From Bacteriovoracaceae bacterium UBA4573 (lineage in GTDB: Bacteria; Bdellovibrionota; UBA1018; UBA923): 8,544 nucleotides of DNA. Made by a program: the position numbers and the translations under genes. The notes under the pieces are model-generated. The model saw nothing but the letters and a program-made list of their open reading frames with translations. It made no database searches and was not told the origin of the DNA. Shown one piece after another: positions 6,302-8,544 of this stretch (position 1 is the stretch's first letter; each line of letters starts with the position of its first letter). Location: contig DGKJ01000067.1 in assembly GCA_002387735.1 (NCBI GenBank), forward strand, positions 1 through 8,544, in the 5' to 3' direction.

Positions 6302-7251
6302 TGGTCAGTAGCGACCCCGGCGACTTCTTTTAAGTACTTAATGCAATCGTTGGTTGATGACTCAGGGATTCCAAAAACCAAATCAGCATCTCTAAGTTCG
6401 TGGACTCCCTGCACTTGATCGGCTCGGCCGTTTTTCATGGAAATAAGAAATCCGGTTCTCTTTTGAATGCTTTTTTTGAACCACATTCTACTTGCCGTGT
6501 ACATACGTCGGCCGAGACTTGGGGCACTCATCGCGACAAGCCCTTGGTACCAAACTAAACTGTTGTTTAGTTCAAACTCGATGTTCGGTCGATCATAGTT
6601 CATAAGGGAATGAACTGGGCGGTGATTAGGTAGAGGAAACGGATCGTCTGCGATTTCGGCGCCGTAAATTTTACCACTATCTATTCTGAGAGCGCGCATG
6701 AAGGCCTCAGCTCGAACCTTCACCTCCGCGATCGGACCGCGAAACGTATCGCAGGAATTTAAGAAAATATGTGCGTTTTTGGAAAATCGTCCAACCAGCG
6801 GTGCAAAAAAATTCAATGCTTTTGGGTCAAGGCCATTCGGCCCAATCTCGCCAATTAAATCAAGACGAGTAAACCGATGACCATCACGTTTAATTGTATT
6901 TCCGTGGGTTGAGATCACGAGATTCGTAATTTGATCATTTAACTTCAGATCGCGCTTCATTTGATCAATGATCTCATTTCGATATTTGTACTCCGACAAT
7001 CGACCTATCTGAGGAACATCAACGGACCATTCCAAGTACCGGGCTTCGGGCAACGTGATTTCATATATGCGCTTAATGAATTGCGCATGCCCTTGGGTGA
7101 ACGCTTTTTCGTCGTTAAAGGTGATGTGCACTACCACCGGGCCGCAGATACCCGACGTTGTCCAAAGTAAACCCGCCACGAAAAGCTGGAATAGAACGCC
7201 TGGTCCCAACAAGCGCCATTGCCTTAAAATTCTCATGCGGGGCTCATACAT
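6298..7251 (-). CDS. Predicted exported protein with a caspase-fold-like His/Cys pair; function unknown
   Basis: I do not recognise a named family for this 317-residue protein. The N-terminus looks like a Sec signal: from M6, a basic stretch (RILRQWR), a hydrophobic core (about 14-30) and a polar end near SGICG (33-37). C36 lacks a proper lipobox (Ile at -1), so a lipoprotein is unlikely. The mature part contains a hydrophobic strand ending in His-Gly (NLVISTHG, H116-G117) and, 51 residues later, a strand ending in Cys (IFLNSC, C167). This is the order and setting of the catalytic pair in clan CD peptidases (caspase, gingipain, CHAT). The rest has no obvious repeats or membrane helices. ATG 7251 and ATG 7236 are both possible starts; the second gives the tidier signal peptide and neither has a strong Shine-Dalgarno site. 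It lies 38 bases after the kinase gene on the same strand, so co-transcription is likely. The peptidase idea is inference from a short motif. Confidence 0.75.
   Translation of the reverse strand: MYEPRMRILRQWRLLGPGVLFQLFVAGLLWTTSGICGPVVVHITFNDEKAFTQGHAQFIKRIYEITLPEARYLEWSVDVPQIGRLSEYKYRNEIIDQMKRDLKLNDQITNLVISTHGNTIKRDGHRFTRLDLIGEIGPNGLDPKALNFFAPLVGRFSKNAHIFLNSCDTFRGPIAEVKVRAEAFMRALRIDSGKIYGAEIADDPFPLPNHRPVHSLMNYDRPNIEFELNNSLVWYQGLVAMSAPSLGRRMYTASRMWFKKSIQKRTGFLISMKNGRADQVQGVHELRDADLVFGIPESSTNDCIKYLKEVAGVATDH
7141..7236 (-). other. Signal-peptide region of the caspase-like exported protein
   Basis: From M6 the protein has a basic start (RILRQWR), about 17 mostly hydrophobic residues broken by one Pro (LLGPGVLFQLF onward), then TTSGICG. 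Cleavage near residues 33-37 is plausible, but no Ala-x-Ala site is present, so an uncleaved anchor cannot be excluded. Confidence 0.6.
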
Positions 7252-7289
7252 GATCGGGGGATTTTCTTCAAACTCCCGACTAATTTAGT

Positions 7290-8544
7290 TTATTTTCTTA
7301 GAACGGCTCTGAGAATATCGCCGCATTTTCCGATAAAACGCCGAATTAGGCCACGGTCAGATTCGGGCTCGGTTTTGGCAGGATCTAGCAGTTCAGCAGC
7401 GAGATCCTTCTTAATATTAGGTGAAATAGCTTCATCAGATAGTTTTGCCTCGCCAGCAGCCACATACAGCTTGTCGAGGCTTTCGGGGGTATCCACTTTT
7501 ACACGCACCCGCATGGCTTGATACCCTTGCATTAGAGTCTTTCCAGCCTGAAAACTAAAAACCTTCCCTAAGGTTCCTTCCTGCAATTTCAAATAACGAT
7601 CTTTGGGTTTGTTTTCGGACGCGGCTTTTAGAAACTCTAATATCAAATTCGACCGGGCCAAAGTTAGTAATTTGGTTTCACTATCTATGTTGCTCTGATT
7701 AAGTTTTTCGGACCACGCACTCAAAGCCTTTGCAATTTCCTCTGGTGAACACTGGGCGCAAAGTAGATCTAAAAGCGTAGCGCCGATAGAATATAAATCT
7801 GCATAACTCGACAAAAACTCCCCGGGAGCTAATTGTTTTTTTAAGAAAGACGACACTTCCGGCGCTTCGTACCCACTCGTTGTGCTCAATCTAACGCCGG
7901 ATCTGCTGCTTAGTGGTCCAATTCTCATTGTGCCCAAATCAATAAGCTTTACTACGAAAGGGGCATCTAAATACCCTAGGTTTTCTGGTTTGATATCACC
8001 GTGAATTAATTTACTCGAAGCCAGTCCGGCCCAAAGATTCATTAATTGAAAGACCAAGGTTCGAACAAATTCGACTCGCTTTACGAAATTTTCAGTTTCA
8101 ATCTCGAGAATTTCACCGGTGTTAGTCGCAACTTCTGTTCGATCAAAAAGATCAAATAGATCCCCCGTCACCCGCTCCATCACAACTACGGAGGTCAATT
8201 CTACAAGTTCCGCAGGAATATCGCCCTTCACGTTTTCGACCACACCTCGATCCAATATTTTTACGAGGTGATTCTTGGCCTGAGACTGATAAGCCCTTCC
8301 GAAACGTGCCGCAGCTTCCAAATCGTAATGGGCTCGCGTTCGAAAAAATTTAATGACCACCGGTTCCGAACTGCCACGTGCAGTCGCACCGTAGACGATC
8401 CCGAAAGACCCGTCGGAAATTCGATCTTTTACTTCGTATACTCTGCCGTTCTTTAGCGTAATGAAGACTTTTGAAGAACTCGAGCTTGCCGATGCCGGAG
8501 CGCCCAAAAGCCCCAGAAGCCCCAGAAGCGCCAGACCCGTGACC
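7290..8544 (-). CDS. Eukaryotic-type Ser/Thr protein kinase, predicted exported; 5' end beyond the window
   Basis: Numbering starts at the TTG at 8507, the first in-window start candidate. The kinase fold is complete: glycine loop ISDGSFGIVYG (30-40; G33, G36), ATP lysine K53 in VVIKF, catalytic loop IHGDIKPEN (168-176; D171, K173, N176), metal site LIDLGT (188-193; D190), GYEAPE (212-217) and DLYSIG (237-242). The residue before D171 is Gly (HGD), so this is a non-RD kinase, and DFG reads DLG. No PASTA, TPR or second transmembrane segment follows; the C-terminus is polar and ends in a basic amphipathic stretch. The TTG is probably not the true start. The frame stays open to the window edge and encodes VTGLALLGLLG before it, then APASA and a run of Ser, which together look like a signal peptide. 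The start codon therefore lies at or beyond 8544, and the kinase domain should sit outside the cytoplasm. The next gene downstream is also predicted to be exported. Confidence 0.88.
   Translation of the reverse strand, partial: VTGLALLGLLGLLGAPASASSSSSKVFITLKNGRVYEVKDRISDGSFGIVYGATARGSSEPVVIKFFRTRAHYDLEAAARFGRAYQSQAKNHLVKILDRGVVENVKGDIPAELVELTSVVVMERVTGDLFDLFDRTEVATNTGEILEIETENFVKRVEFVRTLVFQLMNLWAGLASSKLIHGDIKPENLGYLDAPFVVKLIDLGTMRIGPLSSRSGVRLSTTSGYEAPEVSSFLKKQLAPGEFLSSYADLYSIGATLLDLLCAQCSPEEIAKALSAWSEKLNQSNIDSETKLLTLARSNLILEFLKAASENKPKDRYLKLQEGTLGKVFSFQAGKTLMQGYQAMRVRVKVDTPESLDKLYVAAGEAKLSDEAISPNIKKDLAAELLDPAKTEPESDRGLIRRFIGKCGDILRAVLRK
8487..8544 (-). other. Probable signal peptide of the kinase (partial)
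   Basis: Translating the minus strand from the window edge gives VTG, then ALLGLLGLLG, then APASA followed by SSSSSK. A Leu-rich core, an Ala-x-Ala cleavage site and a Ser-rich start of the mature chain are the classic Sec signal layout. The basic N-terminal part and the start codon are outside the window. Confidence 0.7.
8502..8528 (-). repeat. Three tandem 9-bp units encoding Leu-Leu-Gly
   Basis: On the minus strand, CTTCTGGGG occurs twice in direct succession (8528-8520 and 8519-8511), followed by a degenerate copy CTTTTGGGC (8510-8502). Each unit encodes Leu-Leu-Gly and together they form the hydrophobic core of the kinase signal peptide. Confidence 0.85.

Noticed and set aside
7144..7158. 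Possible lipobox at SGIC (C36) of the caspase-like protein
   Set aside because: The residue before Cys is Ile, whereas lipoprotein signal peptidase sites need Gly, Ala or Ser there. An ordinary signal peptide or anchor is more likely.

Overview
The window looks like bacterial chromosome of moderate base composition, densely packed, with no RNA genes, mobile elements or CRISPR arrays that I can see. Several predicted exported proteins, a YchJ/SEC-C protein and an NDP-sugar/glycosyltransferase operon suit a Gram-negative organism. The exported eukaryotic-type kinase next to an exported caspase-like protein made me think of Bdellovibrionota or other deltaproteobacterium-like lineages, but nothing in the sequence proves the taxon.

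Region 1 (about 1-5298, plus strand) is a surface-glycan sugar operon of five genes whose stop and start codons all overlap: nucleotide-sugar 6-dehydrogenase, Gfo/Idh/MocA oxidoreductase, NAD-dependent epimerase/dehydratase, a three-domain sugar C-methyltransferase, and a DPM1-like family 2 glycosyltransferase. Together they could oxidise an NDP-sugar at C6 and at a ring hydroxyl, epimerise or dehydrate it, add a branching methyl carbon, and move a sugar onto a lipid or glycan acceptor. The operon begins upstream of the window or at its very edge.

Region 2 (5261-6301, plus strand) holds a Nudix hydrolase of the ADP-sugar pyrophosphatase type, whose start lies 38 nt inside the glycosyltransferase gene, and a YchJ-family protein with a CxCx8CC zinc motif at each end and a His-rich linker. 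It ends in a 4-base tail-to-tail overlap with the next gene.

Region 3 (6298-8544, minus strand) is the most unusual part. A Ser/Thr protein kinase runs off the right edge of the window. The codons before its first in-window start candidate (a TTG) stay open and encode a hydrophobic LLG-repeat stretch ending in an Ala-x-Ala site, so the kinase appears to be exported. Thirty-eight bases downstream lies a second predicted exported protein with a His-Gly / Cys pair like that of caspase-fold (clan CD) peptidases. The two may form an uncharacterised exported kinase/peptidase-like pair. No intergenic gap exceeds about 40 bases, and I saw no convincing terminator or promoter.
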